A stretch of DNA of 64,000 nucleotides from [Phialemoniopsis] sp. UDSM-2020 (GCA_018873225.1 JAEILZ010000003.1:2604001-2668000), one strand, 5' to 3'. Counted from the stretch's first letter, positions 1 to 14,500 are shown. Translations and numbers: made by a program. Notes: generated from the sequence alone by a model not told the origin.

Positions 1-1451
1 GCTTCATCAGTGCACTCCGAGCACTCTGGTGCCAACGGCCCACCAACCCCGCCAGAGAAGGACGCCGAGATGTCACCAAAAGCACTGGCGGCGGCTGCGG
101 CAAATCGCAAGAAGAAAGAAAAAGAGGACGCAGTTATGCTGCAGAGACTGGAGAAGGCAATACGAAGAGACCTGGGCGCTCGAACAAGCTACTCGAAATT
201 TGCTGCAGCACAAGGGCTTCAAGAGGGTCTTTTTGGCGTATGCAAGGCATATGCTTTGTTTGACGAGGGCGTTGGGTATGCTCAAGGCATGAACTTTTTG
301 ATCATGCCTTTGCTCTTCAACGTGAGTTGGGTCTGCTAATTGCGCGAAACAAGGTGACAGTACTGACAACGCCAGCAGATGCCAGAGCAAGAAGCTTTCT
401 GCCTCTTGGTGCGATTGATGAACCAATACCACCTTCGCGATCTCTTCGTTCAGGACATGCCCGGCCTTCACATGCGACTCTATCAATTCGAGCGATTACT
501 CGAGGACATGGAGCCTGCTTTGTACTGCCATCTTCATAGGAGGAGCATATCTTCGCACCTCTACGCCACCCAATGGTTCCTCACCCTCTTTGCCTATCGC
601 TTCCCCCTTCAGCTCGTTCTCCGCATCTACGATTTGATCTTCTCCGAAGGACTGTCTGCCATACTGCGATTCGGCATCGTTCTCATGCAGAAGAATGCTT
701 CAGCCCTGCTACAGATGTCTGACATGGCACAACTGACGACATTCCTCAAGGACAAGGTTTTTGATGTCTACATTGATGCGGCTCCCAGTGCCGGGAGTAT
801 TTTGGAGAACGGCTTCTTTGGCAGCTCGTCATCTAGTCTAGACAAGGAGATTTACCGTGCCGACGAATTCGTGCGTGACGCCTGTGACGTCAAGATCACA
901 CCAGAGCTACTCAAGACCTATTCCAACGAATGGGAAGAAAAGACGCGCGCCGAGAAAGAGCGAGAGGCAGAACTGGACAACCTGCGGACCAGCAACGCTA
1001 GCTATGCCATCCAAGTGCGCAAGCTCGAGGAGCGCATTGAAGCCGTCGATCGGGAACAGACGGCCCTGGCGACGGAGCTTGTACATACCAAAGTCGAAAA
1101 CGAGGAGCTCAGGGATGAGAATGAGAGCCTGAAGGGCCAGGTGCGCGAGCTCAAGATCGTCATCGAGAAGCAGCCCGAGGAGATCGAGCAGACGTGGAAG
1201 CTTGAGCGGGACGACCTTATGAAGCGTAACGAAAAGGTGCACGAGGAAAACCAGAAGATCGAAAAGGAAATGTCGGAGCTAGAGGAAGAGCTTGTAGCAA
1301 CCAAGCTGCGGTACGCCGAGGTAAGACCCAAGCCCTGGACCCCCCGCGCAAACTGGAGATTCGCAGTGTTGACCATGACCTCTTATAGATCAACTCGCAA
1401 CACGAGACGCTTACTCGCAAGTGGACGGATCTCAAACGACAGTTTGAGTAG
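1..1451 (+). CDS. GYP5: GYP5-like TBC-domain Rab GTPase-activating protein (5' truncated by the window)
   Basis: Exons are 1..321, 379..1320 and 1389..1451. Both introns (57 and 68 bp) lie between codons. The frame is open to base 1, so the start is off-window and 441 residues are visible. The TBC domain contains the arginine-finger region IRRDLGART near residue 55 and the glutamine-finger motif GYAQGMNF near residue 95. Splicing of intron 1 joins LLFN to MPEQEAFCLLVRLMNQY, as expected for Gyp5-type TBC proteins. After the domain comes a long charged coiled coil (about residues 280-440) rich in E, K, R and L, as in Gyp5/EVI5-like GAPs. The family stimulates GTP hydrolysis by Ypt/Rab proteins in ER-Golgi and exocytic traffic. 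The last exon encodes only 20 residues. The GYP5 assignment rests on the domain order and QEGLFGVCKAYAL-type signature; another TBC paralogue is possible. Confidence 0.85.
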
Positions 1452-2561
1452 AGTACCTGCTCTGCCAGCTCTACTCCTTCAGACGTTCTCTCTTTACGTT
1501 TTTCCAGCGGAAATTCTTTATTGCTGGGTGCAAAGGAACTCATCAGCCAGGTTACGATATGCTGCATTTCTAGGGTACAGTTGTCCTTTCACAATTGCCA
1601 TTCTTGTACAAACATATGGCCCTTGTCCTTAGCACGATATGGTTGGAGTCGTGGGGTCAACCATCTTGCATCTCCGGATGTACGTACACACGTCCGTTGT
1701 CGGTACTTTTTTCTTTGTGTGTGTTTTGTGCTGAACCGAGGAGGTATTTCCTGGATGTGAAGGGGAAGAGCAAGCAATCCAGGCACGACAACGATAGCCG
1801 CCGAGAGGTCACGGAATTGTATGATATCTCTTCGCAGTAGACTCTGCCCATGTTACCAAGACAGATACGAGCAAGTCTCGTCAATATGCCGTTCCGGCCG
1901 AAACCACTGTACTCTCCTCAGCCTCCTTTATCTATGTGTGCCCACAGATCTCGGTAGACTCGCCCTGCCCGCTTTTGCTCATCTTCACCTGTACCAAAAT
2001 GGGCCGCATAGTAAGATAAGATGAGCGTCTCGAAAGCTTGATGAGAGACGTGCCGTCCGTCACAAGAACCATGGTCAAGAGTTTTAAGAAGTTACATGGG
2101 AATTATTTTGGCTCTCTAGTGGGCGCCCGTCCATACTACTAAAGCAATCGGCCTGCACTCCGATGCAAAAGTAAATATATCGGGGCTCGTGCCCAAACTA
2201 CCTAAGGCTACTTTGTGTGACCAAGTAGCGTGGAGCTCATGCTGGATGATGAGGAGGAGCGAAGAAAAGCAGAAAGAAAGAAGAGGGAGAGCGCCTTTCC
2301 ATGTAGAGTCCATCACCCGCCTGACCAAGGAGGGCCAATGGAAATGAGAAAGGGATCGTTGCCCCCCTTGAATATCACAAATACACTACAACCAAACAGG
2401 CAGAACATCAAACACACCGTCGCTCTCTCTATGCCTGTAGTCCGCCCTGGAAAATGCCAATCCGATGATGCAATGTTGTTTTTCAGCCACAACATCAGTT
2501 TTCTGATGCGGGGCAGAGGATGAAGGAAGACGACGTCTGGCAAGTAAATTGGCGTCGCCTC
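1452..2561. other. Convergent 3' intergenic region
   Basis: About 1.1 kb lies between the stop codons of the GYP5-like gene and TOM1. It must hold both 3' UTRs and polyadenylation sites. I see no ORF with coding character, no tRNA and no repeat. Confidence 0.6.
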
Positions 2562-5500
2562 TTACGCGAATCCGAAGTACTCGCTTCCAGCAGTGATGGC
2601 CTTGAGAAGCTGGGTACGGAGAGCCTCATAGCTCTCGTACTCGGGCAAATCCAACTCTGGAGGTCATGTTAGCGAACTGCAATCAAAGAGGTATACATCA
2701 GGATGAGGACGTACGGTTGAAGCAGGTATGGGAGCTCGGTAGACGAGCCTTGTTTCCATAATCGCGGTGAATGTTGAACCGGTTGACACCATTCATACCC
2801 TCCAGTTCCTTGAAGCCGTTGAGTGGAACCTTGGACGTGCCTGTGACAAACTGGAGTAGCTTGGCACGCTCTTCCTTATCGAAAGAACGCAGAGCGCGCC
2901 AGAACCACTGAATCTGCTGTGAAGCTGCAGTGTAGTTGTGGTATTCGGTGTTGCCCTTCCAGTCATCAATGTCGATATCTGGCAGACCAGAAATCAACAA
3001 CTCGAGCTCTTGTTCATTGAAGATGGCGATAAGGTCAGCAGGGATGATGTCGTGGAAGCCTGTTGAAGTAAAGAAAAAGAACGAAAGGTCAGCTACAATT
3101 CAAGACGGTTGTACCAATATCGAGCCTGAAGACATACCTTTCAAGAAGTGTTCCATCTGGTCCTTGACCGAAGAAATGAGCTTGTGCTCCACGACAAGGC
3201 GGACGTAATCGTGCTTGTTCTCCTCTGTGACGGGAATGTTGCGTCCGTTTTCGCACAGGTCAATGACCTTGGTCACGCCAAACTCGTCGTCCTCCACAGA
3301 GAACGTCTCGGTGATGATGTCTGTGATATCATTTTCGAGCATCCAGACGAGCGACTTGTAATAGTCCGGGTCAAATGACTCCATGTCCTTGACAGACACG
3401 GGCTTGCCGAGGATACGTTTGTAGACCGCACGACTAAAGTAGCAGTCAAGGAGCCGGCCTTCATAGAGGGCCTTGCCAATGATCCGCCCGATGAACTTGA
3501 AGAACATCAGGTGGTCGTCATTGATATGACTGAGCTTGTTGGGGTGGAAAGTTGTCCGATCTGAAGAGACTGGAATGAAGAGAGCATTATTTGGGTCGAA
3601 CATCTGCCGAGCAAGGACCTGGAACCACTCTCGAGTCACACCGCCAGCATCAATGCCTTCTTCGCCGTGGAAGCGGATATTGAGCTTGCCAAACTTCATC
3701 TCGTCACCAGTCTTGAAATAAAGTGACCTGAATGAATCATGGAAGACTTGGTCTCGGCGCACGGACAGTTGGAGCGTAGGGAAAGGGGGCCTTGCCTGGT
3801 TCCCAGTCTTGGCGTGGACGCTCCGGTTGAAGTAGTTGCGCTTGTTGTCAAACTCGAGAACCTTGGGGTTTTTGACGAGTAGAGAGAAAGTGCCCGACAT
3901 GAGCTTCGGGTTGTTGCGGACCAGCTCGTTCAAGATCCGGCGATGTTCTCCAGTGAAGGCAAAGAACAGGCCAGCAATACGATCCTCAGGAGGGGGGCTA
4001 GAAAGGAGCAGCTCCTTCTGGGTCTGTGATGGAGGCGCGTCACTCAAGGTGGTGTTTTTGCAGACCACCATGAGTGACTCGATCAACGGAAGAAGAATTG
4101 TAGCTACGTTGAGCATGCTCTCGCGCTCACGAATCGCACTCAGGCAAGCACTCAACTTCTCCCACATCGTGTTGAATGTTGCGTTGTGGTAGAGAGACAT
4201 CAAAAACTCCTCCTTCTTGGGTCCATCTGAGTCTGTGGACTCACCAAGCTTCTTGCTCTTGGTGTCGAATAGGTGGTCCAGCGCTGTCAGCACCCGAAGA
4301 AGCTTGTTCTGCTCCGAGGCACCAGGAGAGAACTTGGCCAAGGCAACACCTTGAATCTCAGTGCCGGTCTCCGCCTTTTCAATATGAGGCAGAAGGTCAA
4401 TCAGATCGTTGACGATGTTCTCACTGAGCAGCCGTGCTTGTCGAACCAGTTCTTCACCGAAGACCGATTTGGCTCCCGGGATGTTCGAGAGGTTCTTGAT
4501 GGTTGAGATTGTGTTCTGGAAAGTCTTAGAGCTGCACTCCCGCGCGACAAAGATGTTGATGACGAGAGTGAGATTCTGGACGGGGATGACTGGGGGCTGT
4601 AATTGATGAATCTTCTTGTCCGCAGCAACCTTGTCTTTCTCCGCCTGGGAAGCTGCAGCATCCGCCTGTGCGTTGCTTTGCGTTGCTTCTGGGTCTGCAG
4701 GTGCATTGTTCTCCGTGTCAGTCTGCGCTGTCGGTGCTGCAGGGTCATTCGAACCTTCAGCGGCGCCCTCTTGTGCGGCGGAGGAGCCCGTATCTGCTTC
4801 TTTCTTCTTCTCCGCCTCCTTTTTGGCTTCTTCTTGGGCCTCCTTACGACGGCGCTCCAAAGCCTGGAGAGGATAAGTGACTTTATTGAGCAGATCAGCG
4901 AGCAGCTGCATGACTGAAGAGCTCTCCATGATGAGATCCCGATCAAGCAGACTCAGAAGAGAATTGATGGCATATTTGCTGGCTTTAGAGTCCTTGCCTT
5001 TGCCCTTCTCTTTCTTGTTCAATGCTCGCTTGAATGAAGAAGCGGTTGGCTCGTGTTCGGTCAGGAAAAGCGAAGGTACGTGAAGGTTTCTGCTTGACAG
5101 CTCGCTTAGCAGGTCGAGACATTGTTGCACTATCAGCAGAGGAGAGATGTCAGAGTTTGTCGGAACATGGTTGCTGCTGCTGATGTTGGTGAAGCTTCGC
5201 TTAAGGCTTCCCGGGGTTTTCTGCTCCTTGTCCTTTGGCTGCTTGGCCTTGATCGAAAGCTGCCCAAAGCTGCGCTCTACCGCTGTCATGTCGGTACTGC
5301 CGTCTTGGAGGATTTGGAGGAGACTGCTGACCACCTCCAGACGATTTTGACGGTTCTCGCACACATCGGCAAAGACACTGAAGAGATAGTTGCGGATGGA
5401 ACCGTGTTGTGAGATGAACATTAGGCGTAGTAGGGTGGCAATGCCCGCCTTGTCAAGCATCTGGACAACTGTTCGCCGTTGAACTTTGTTATCAGCCGCG

Positions 5501-8500
5501 GGTGCCGCCCCTTCCTCTTGAACTCCTTGACGCACGCGAGGTGCGCTAGGCGTCGGGTGATGCCGTGCGTTCATGGCCCGAACTTCCGCTCTCATGTCTG
5601 GCGGCAGCTGGTCGATGATGTCTTCGCCTTGCTCCATGAGGACTTGTTGCCGTAGGTCGGCGGGGAATGTAAGGAGAATGCTTGCCGGGTCCATGTCCTG
5701 GGGTAGAGCTGGCTGTCCGCCCGTAGCCTGACGACGCTCTTGGTCGCGCGCCCGCCGGCGCTGTTCTTGTCGCTCCTGCTGGACGATCTCGTCACGCAGG
5801 TCTTGGGGCAGTGCGTCGAGGAATTCGTTGAAGTTCTCAGTCTGCTCCCCACTTGTCTCAGCTTGCTCCCTCGCTTCAGATCGCCGGGCAGTCAGAGTCT
5901 GAGCGATGACCTCCTCTCTGAACTCCTCAGGGAGGGCCGCGAGATACTCTGGGTCAATTCCAAGACCTGTGATGTCAACTTCCTCGCCCCGGATTGTTGT
6001 CATTACACGAGGAGCATCCGCTTCAGGCTCTGTCCTTGCTGCGGTGGGTTCTACACCTTCCATAGCTTGATTGGAGCTCTCATCTTGTTCAGGAGCAGCT
6101 TGCGGCCCGGCTGTTGACTCGGCTTGGGCAGCAGCTTCTGCAGCTTCGCGTTCGGCTCGCTCTCGCTCTTCGGCCTCTTGCTTCTCACGGGCAGCCTTCT
6201 CTTCAGCCTCTTTAGCTTCGCGCTCTTTGCGCTTCTCCTCTTCGATACGCTTGCGCTCCTCTGCTGCCTTACGCTCAAGCTCTTCCTTGCGTGCCTTTTC
6301 GGCCCGTGACTTCTCTATCGCCGCGGGAGTCAGCTTGGCCAGAACCCACGACGTGAAGAGTTTAGGAGCCTTCTCCACGTGGTTGAAGCCGAAAATGATC
6401 TTGGCTTCTTCTTGCCATCGATCCAGCGTCGTCTCGGTGAAGAATGCCACCGCGTGATGCGGATCAAGGTAGGTATCCCGTCTTCCCTCGGACCGAGATT
6501 CACGACCTTGCTGAAGAGGGTTGAAAGGGATGCTCAACTCTCGTACTTCACCGCCAGGCCCCTGAGTGATCTGGAAATGGAGAGCCTGTCCGCTACGGGG
6601 CCAATTCGGCAAGCTAGCCACGATGTCGTTAATGAACGCAAGAGGGCTGTCGATGAAACCCCCGCCAAGAAGATTGCCGGGAACTCCCAATCGTACGGAA
6701 CTTGCTGGATTGCCAGGCCGCATGGATGAATCACGGCCATTGTTGCTCCGGCGCAGCAGTGGGTTCGTTCCATCGTCGGGGTTGTTTGGTGTCGCTCCAG
6801 AACGGCCTGAGCGAGGCACACCTCGGAAGTCGTCCAGAGGGTGTCGTGACCCTCCAAACACAACCGAGGGCCCGCCGGGAAACGGACTACGCAGGCCGCC
6901 ATGACGATGTGCCCGGTGGGTATGGGCATGCTCCACAAACATGTTATCCCATCCCAGATTGACAGGAGGTAGTGGCTCATCATGAGGATATTCCTGCTCA
7001 TAGATGTACTCTTCACCATCCAAATCATCGTCTTCGTCGTCGTCGTCATCTCCGCCGTCATCAATGTAGTGATCCTCGAAAGTTCCCATATCTTCGGGGT
7101 CAAGATCATCTACAGCCTGCATGGCGCGAGCGATGTTGGCAAAGCGGCCAAGTTGCTCCGGCTCAATATCATGCATGTCCATCTCATCGAGATCTTGGCC
7201 TTCGCCCTCGTAGTCAAGCTCCTCGTCTCCGACGCTGTGCTCGCTCTCCCATCCAGACGAGCCATCCTCGCCCAAAGCGTTGCCTTCACCAACGATTTCG
7301 ATCTGGTTTTCGACATCCTCCATGTCGTCAGAGCCAATCTCGTCGTCGTCATCGTCGTCATCACTGAGATCATCATCCTCATCGTCGTCTTCATCGTCCA
7401 TGGACTCATCATCATCTTCGTCGTCCATGATGACTTCAACAACACCGGGCTCGCCTGGAAGACCTTCGATACCACCCATCTCCTCTTCGTCTTCATCGCT
7501 AATGTCCTCCTCCCCGTCTTCCGAGATTTCCTCGTCATAATCGAGTCCATCTTCGTAGCCATCATCGTACATCTCATCATCTTCATCCTCGTCTGAGAAG
7601 TCATCTTCCTCTCGTGGCTCGAGCATACCCAGTGCCGAATTACGGTACAAATCAGGAGTTTCTTCGCGATCATCATCCATGTCTGATAAGGAAGATGCCG
7701 AGGCAATTTCGTCTTCCACACTCTCATTTGATGTAGGTGGCAAGATATTGGAGTGGCTCAGTTGGATGGCAGTTTCGGTGAGGATGCGGAGAACTCGAAG
7801 TATGTACTTGATGGTCCGTTTAACACCGGGATAACTGAGATCAATGTCGGCGATTGAGGCGGTCAACGCAGCCAAGTAGCCCTTCTCATACATCAGACGT
7901 CTGAGTTGCATCTGTGAACGACTCGAAGGGTTGTGAGGCAACCGATGCGCCGCAGAATCCTTGTCCTTCTCGCCGATCATGTGTGCCATTAATTCACCGA
8001 GAGACAGCATCTTTGCATAGCGGACGTCAAATGCCTCAATAGGTGTCGAAGCTTCCTTGTAAGCCCGCAGAATGGTGTCCAGGACGAACTTCCGCACGAA
8101 GAGAAGATCCGGCTCTTCATCGTACTCGTAGCGATCCTTGGTCTGATCTCCAAACTTCTCATTTGTCTTGCTCACCAGCGCAACTAGGACCTGACGAGCT
8201 TGCTCAGAGGTCGCAATTCTCTTCTTTGATGCTGTGGTATCCATGGGAGACGTCATTGTACCAACACACAAGAGGTCGTTGAGCAGATAGTTGAGGACGC
8301 TTGATCGTGGCTTGACTGGGGTATGCATCAGAAGAGGCGCACCACGCTTGAAGTTAATGAACTCCATTTTGGCGCGGTTGTAACTCTGCAGAAGTTCTGC
8401 CAGGCAGTTGAGTAGGAAGCACCGGTATACAAAGATCGGGTGATCCTCAGGCTTGAAGGGCACTTTGGCTGACTTCTTGTCCTTGCTGTCAGCGCTGCCA

Positions 8501-11500
8501 GAGCTCTCTGCAACCGCGGGAGAGCCTGGAGGATCAGATGAGACCAGGTGTTCAGCCTGTTTAGGATCTTTGTGAGAAACTTCGACATCGTCGACTCTCT
8601 GGTAATTGAGAAGTTGCTCCAGTAGGAAATTTATCACACCGTCAGGGTTCTCGACAATAGGGCGTTTGTGATCGTGAGCCGGAGTTTTCGGTGCGTCGGC
8701 CATTACTTGATCTTGGCCCTCAGTGGATGGCTTGACGTCGTTGATGTGCAACCCCTGTGTAGCTTGCACAGCGGGATCCACAGTATCTTCTTTACGACTG
8801 CTCTCTCCTGAAGGCTGTTCGGCCTTGTCCTTTAGCTGCAACGAGCCTTGGGGAAGAGAACGCTCGTTCTGACTAGGAAGCCACTTGTGGAGTTTTGTGA
8901 TCTCCTGAGTGGCCTCAACGAAAAGTTCCGGAGAGCGTAGCGCAACGTGAGACATATTGCGGAGGAAGTTCTGGATCTCATGAGCCCGCTGCGTCCTTGT
9001 AGGGCCTTCAAAGTAAGCCTGAATCTCGGAGCGCATGATTTGCTTGATTGTCTCGTCGTCCTCAACGATGTGTCGGAGAACGATCATGATGTTTGCCCCA
9101 ATTCGCCCCTCTTTGAAGCGGATAGAACCCACGCCGGAGAGTTGCTTAGCCATCACGAAGAGGCGTTGCAAGTTTTTCTTCTCTCCAACGATCTTCGCTG
9201 TGGAGCGGTTTCGTGTCATGACGACAAGCACACGAAGAACGGCGGTGGCTAATACTTCTTCCTTGCCTACGCGTGGCAAGAGGTCTAGTACCGCATCAAG
9301 GAGTATCTGTCGCTCTTCATCGCCAACGACGGGATCCTTTACCTGCAGAACCAGCGGCTCGATAGCATCGGTTTCAGCTGCAGGCGCCTTCCACTTAGCC
9401 TCCACGACCTGGCAATCATCGCTCAGGAGTATCTCAAAGATCAGCAAGATGTAGGGCATCCACTGAGGTAGCTCCTCCGTCGCATTGCCGTTCGGGATTT
9501 GGAGGAAAGAGAGGTATGCTGAAATGTTATCACGAATCGTAGGCAGTGTGCACCGGAAAAGTGAGTCGGACTCCAAGAGGAGAATGGAGAGCAGATGCGC
9601 ATACGCGGAGATACGCTGTGCATGGGGCTTTTCCACTTCATCGCTGATGCTCAATGACATCAAAGCATTTGCAAGGGTCTCACCTACTTCCTGGCGAGCG
9701 TCATCACTGTCCGACTTCAAGACCACGGTGGAGATAAGCTCTGAGACGTCGTGAACGGAGTCAGGATGGGCCGCAATGATCTCAAGGCATCGATCGATGA
9801 GATCATCTTTGAGCTTCTCCCTCTCGGCGTCCAAGTCTTCTCTGGAAACAGTAGCTGATACTTCAGGGGCAGAACGAGAAGACGACTCGGGTGCAGTGAC
9901 GACCGTCGGGGCGGATGCTTGATTTTGTTGAATAGTAGCCTCATTGGATGTGGCTTGAGCCTCTGCTGTCCCGTCATCGTCATCACTACTAGATTCTTCC
10001 GATGACTGTTCCCTGAGGTCATCAAGACCGGCCTCTCCCAATAGACGGTCGAGTTCCGGCGTGGAATCTAGCATCATCGCATCGCCAAGAAGAGCTGCGG
10101 CACTTGATGCTGGAGGTTGACTTGGAGGGGCGGCTTGCTCTGGGGTGGGTGGCACTTGGTATGCATCATCTTCCGGGATAGGATTACGAGGTCCAGCCAG
10201 GCCAGCGCTGTGAGCCCTACAGTATTCCGCGGCGCCCTCCTGATTACCATTGGCACGGTACACTCCTTCCCTTGCCAGGTCCTCGCCATAGTCATGCCGT
10301 TGAGCAAGGGCCGATGTTTGAGTGGAGAAGTGGCTCCAGCGGAACTTGACGATTTCGGTGCTGAACAAGGGCTGTGGTGGGGGGTTGCCATCAGACCGGC
10401 GGTATGCGGTAGACTCGTGCTCAGACTCCGAGGCGATGGTCTTGAGGATTTCGACAATCTTACTCAGAACGGGCGTAGAGATCATTTCCATGATGTCCGA
10501 TTCCCAGAGCTCGCGCGCAATCGGCAAAATTGCCATGCGCAATTCAATCAAGAGCTGCGCTCCGCCCTGAGTAGAGTTCCTATCAACTTGGCTAGCCGAA
10601 TCCGTGATGTTTTTGCCACCGACAAGGAGCGCATACAGCTCCAGGATCTTTTTCATGCCCAGAACAGCCATTTTGGGCTTGGCGGAATCCTGAGCGTCCT
10701 TGGGCTCTCGAGAAACCTGGCCCATGAAGAACCTCAACAGTGCATTCAGCGAGTCAAGCCCGCCTCGCTTCTTGAAAGCTACAAGGACAGGGATGATGAT
10801 GTGGACACCTGCACGATCACTCTGACGAGTATGATCGACAAGCATCTCATGGACAGTGTGCAACATGACAATCCAGTAATGAAAGTCAGCCTTGTTGAGC
10901 TGGTCTTCTTCGAGCTTCAACTGGCACAAGACAGTCTCCGCCAGCGCCTCGGCGATACGTAGATGGCCTGACCTCAAGTAAGGATCGCGCTCTCGCCGAG
11001 GCAGTAGAGCTTTGCCAATCGTCTGGAAGAACGGCAATGTGGTCGGCATGAAGGCGTGAAGTAGAGTACGAAGCGTCTGGAAATTGCGGTACCGATTAGA
11101 CGCTTGCTCCTGAGGAGTAGGCTTCATCGGCTGCCCAACAGTGTTGTCCTGTCGAGCTTCGGCAGCTAGGTAGTCTTGCAAGGCAACATCATCGTTCTCT
11201 TCGCCCGGTGTTGCTGCCCCAGGCGCATTGCTCGTCTGGCTTTGATCGTTGGACTTATCTTGAGAAACAGAAATTGGTCGGGACCAATGAGATGGGACCG
11301 AGCTGGTGATCTCCAATTCCGCCGACAATATCGGGCGCAGAAGCGGGGCAAGAGACTTAATCAGTCTTGTGTAATAGTCGAAGATATTGACAGAATGAAG
11401 AGTGTGGGTAGCATGTCGCGAGGAATAGGGGAAGCACTGGTACACCGTCCTTATGAGAATCTGCGCGCTGAGAAGTGCTTTCACCACCTTTGTCCCTTCA

Positions 11501-14500
11501 TCAAGATCTCCAGCTGCAGATTCAGTGCCCGGGGCCAAGAACTGCTTGAAGATCGATTCGGAGTCGCCAGTCTTGATCATGGGGCCGAGAGCATCTATTG
11601 CGGACTGCGTCCGTTGTAGAAGCGAGGGCATGCACAATATTGATGACTGTTCAGCAACCTGCGAGACAACGTGTTGAAGTGTCCGAGCTGCGGCAGTTTC
11701 GGCATAGTCAAATGGCAAGCTCGGCGAGGCAGACAGATCCAGGAGAAGCTCTGCGCCTCCGTCACGCACGAAAGCCGAACGAAGATTTGTGTTTGCCAAG
11801 TAAGACGAGAGGAAGGTTGACAGAGCGTTGATGTAGGGCGTGATCTCGGTGTGCGAAGGGACAGTAGAAGCGCTGTCACTACCCTCTGTGGATGCAGGCA
11901 ACTTAATCTCCGACGGCTGCACAACATCCCGCATTGTCACATCCTCGGCTGAAGAGGCTACCTGCTTGCCTTTCCCCGGGTGCATTGCGATTGCTTCCTG
12001 CTGAGTGTTTGTCTCAAGCAGCTTAGCTCCCCATCCCTCAATCTCAGCTTTGGACTTGGCAAGGTGGTTCACCCGCGCGACCATGTCCAAAACTGAGTTC
12101 GCGATCGCAGGTCTCAGGGCTGGATGATGTCGAGCAAGCTCATCGAAACTGTTACCAACACTTGACGCAAGATCAATATCGCCCTCCATGCAGTGCACAT
12201 GTGACGGACTCTCGAAAATTTCGAGGTAGCTATCGAATGCGCGGGACGAGACAACCATCTTCATACCGGCATTGTTCAACGAGATAGAGTTGAGGATGGT
12301 TGGAATGATACTAATTGCTTCAGAGGACGGCAGAATGCCACTCGCAAGCGGATGAGTGCGAGTGGCTTCCAAGATTTCCTTGGTAGGTGGGTGAGGTCGA
12401 GGATCTGCTTCAAGCATGACGGAGGCATCAGACTCGGGGGAGGAGGCATCTGCTTCCTCGTCGATAGTGTTCGCGTGGTTGCTCTGCGCATCTGCTTGCT
12501 CCGACACAACTGGCCGCCCCGTGATGGATTCAAGGAAACTAGTGATCATTCCTGATTCCGAGATGGCGGCAAAGCTGGTAGGATCGTTGTTGATGAAATC
12601 GCTCAGGATTGTCACAACATTGGTCCATACCACTGACCCGAAGCGCTTCATGCTCTCCATTATCTGGCGCAGGCTGCCGAGCATGGTAGAGTTATCCACC
12701 AGGTTTCTCAGTAATCGATCGGTATTTCCTCCGTACGTATACGAGTTGCTCATGATGTGATGGGTCAGCTTAAGAACCCATTTCAGCACCTGCTGCTGAT
12801 AAAACGGGACCTCGTAATCGACGATAGTTGACCGGAAGTCAGGCTTTGTACCCTCTCCCGAATTCGTGAGCTCAATAGCGGAAGATGTGGTGTCAATGAG
12901 TAGCTGAGAGATGCAGTCAAGGCCACGACCATTCACAAACGCCTGGAAGGAGCCCGGTATCCCATAGATAAGGTTGTCGAGGAACGTGAGCACGACCGAG
13001 TGGACACGGACGGCAGTAGGGGAGCGGATCTTGAGAATGTCGATCAAGACGTCCATCAACCCAGCTGAGATGACCTCATTGCCGATGCGACCAGACATGG
13101 TAACAAACATGGCCAGGGAAAACAGATTACCCCGCCACTCATCGGTGACAGTGACTTGATCTCCAGTATCTTCCTTATCCTCCTTCATTTCTGCTACAGC
13201 CTTGCGAATGACGTACAGGAGCACTCCGTGGTTGACATTCGCATTGAGTGCAGACAGTACGTCGGAAATCTTTGACTGCATCATGCATATAGCCTCGAGA
13301 AGTCTCAGGGCGATGGATTGGAGCCAGAGCGGCATCGCAGTTGCCCCAACAGTCGAAGGGTGGATGAACTCTGTCAACTGATAAGTGAGCTGGTAGCGAC
13401 GCGGCTCGTCATTATCCTGCCTGAGCGCCTTCTCGACAAATGTGGCTTCAGGGTGGATATACGCCAAATTTAGAATGGCCATGAAGCGCACAGCTAGAGC
13501 CTGTTGCCGACTCTCGGGAGAGCCTAGCAATGCCTTGGATATCCTGAGCCGGTTCAGAACCTCATAGCGATATGAATCGGGCATATCTGCGGGGCATCGT
13601 GAGATCAGTTCATAGATTGAGCTCGAAGACACCGCTGATTGGGGGATCTCAAAGACTTTCTGGCTCGGAGCGGCCGAGTCGTCGTACGTCAAGGCCGGAG
13701 AGCGTGTGTAGGAAACAGGCGATGAACCATCTTCGACACCGCCAGCACCAGTACGCTCGTTACGCGGTGTCCTATGCTGAGTCGGCCCAGCGGTATTGCT
13801 ACGTCGCAGAGGAGTCGGTGTTGTAGGGACCGAGGAGTTTCCCCGGTCTTGCGCCGGCGGCCGACTTGAACCAGGTTCAGTCGGAGCCTGGTGAGGATAG
13901 TAGACGAGTTTGAGATCTCCCCAGCCATGCCAGCGACCCTCATCAAGCTGGTCTGGTGCGGCTATTGAGACGAGGTCATTGGCATAGAGTGACGCAACGT
14001 TCTTAGCCGCAGCGCCGTGTGCCTTCTCCTTACCCTTCCCAGGAGCAGTAGGGGTTTTGGGGGTGCCCGGGTCGGCGGCAAGAGGTACGATGGGGGTCTT
14101 TACAAAAGGCTGTGCAAGTTGATGAACCCTATCAAGCTCGATGTCGTAATGGTTGGCAAGAATAGCATTGCTGATCTGTCGGTTTGTGCCGCCCATGCGC
14201 TTGACTGATGCCTGGTAGCGCTGCGCGAGCTGCATGCCAACCTGCAAAGTTGCCAGAAGTACAGGAAGTGAAGTGCTGTTCAGCAGTTCGTTGAGGTGCG
14301 CGCTGCTGGCATATATACTTCTATTCCCGCAGCGTTCCAGCAGCATTCGGCTGAACTTCAGGATAGAGATGAGCAGCTGGCTGTCTCCATCCTTCCCGTA
14401 TCCCTGCTCTTGCAACTTTGCCATGTCCCATGGCCGATCATCATGAAAGTTGACAGACGCACATTTCTTCAGAAGTATGTCGCAGCCAAAGTCTCGGGCT

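Noticed and set aside
6982..7596. 204-residue plus-strand ORF (Ile/Val-rich, membrane-like)
   Set aside because: It is the complement of the acidic GAC/GAT tract of TOM1; the hydrophobicity is an artefact of that composition.
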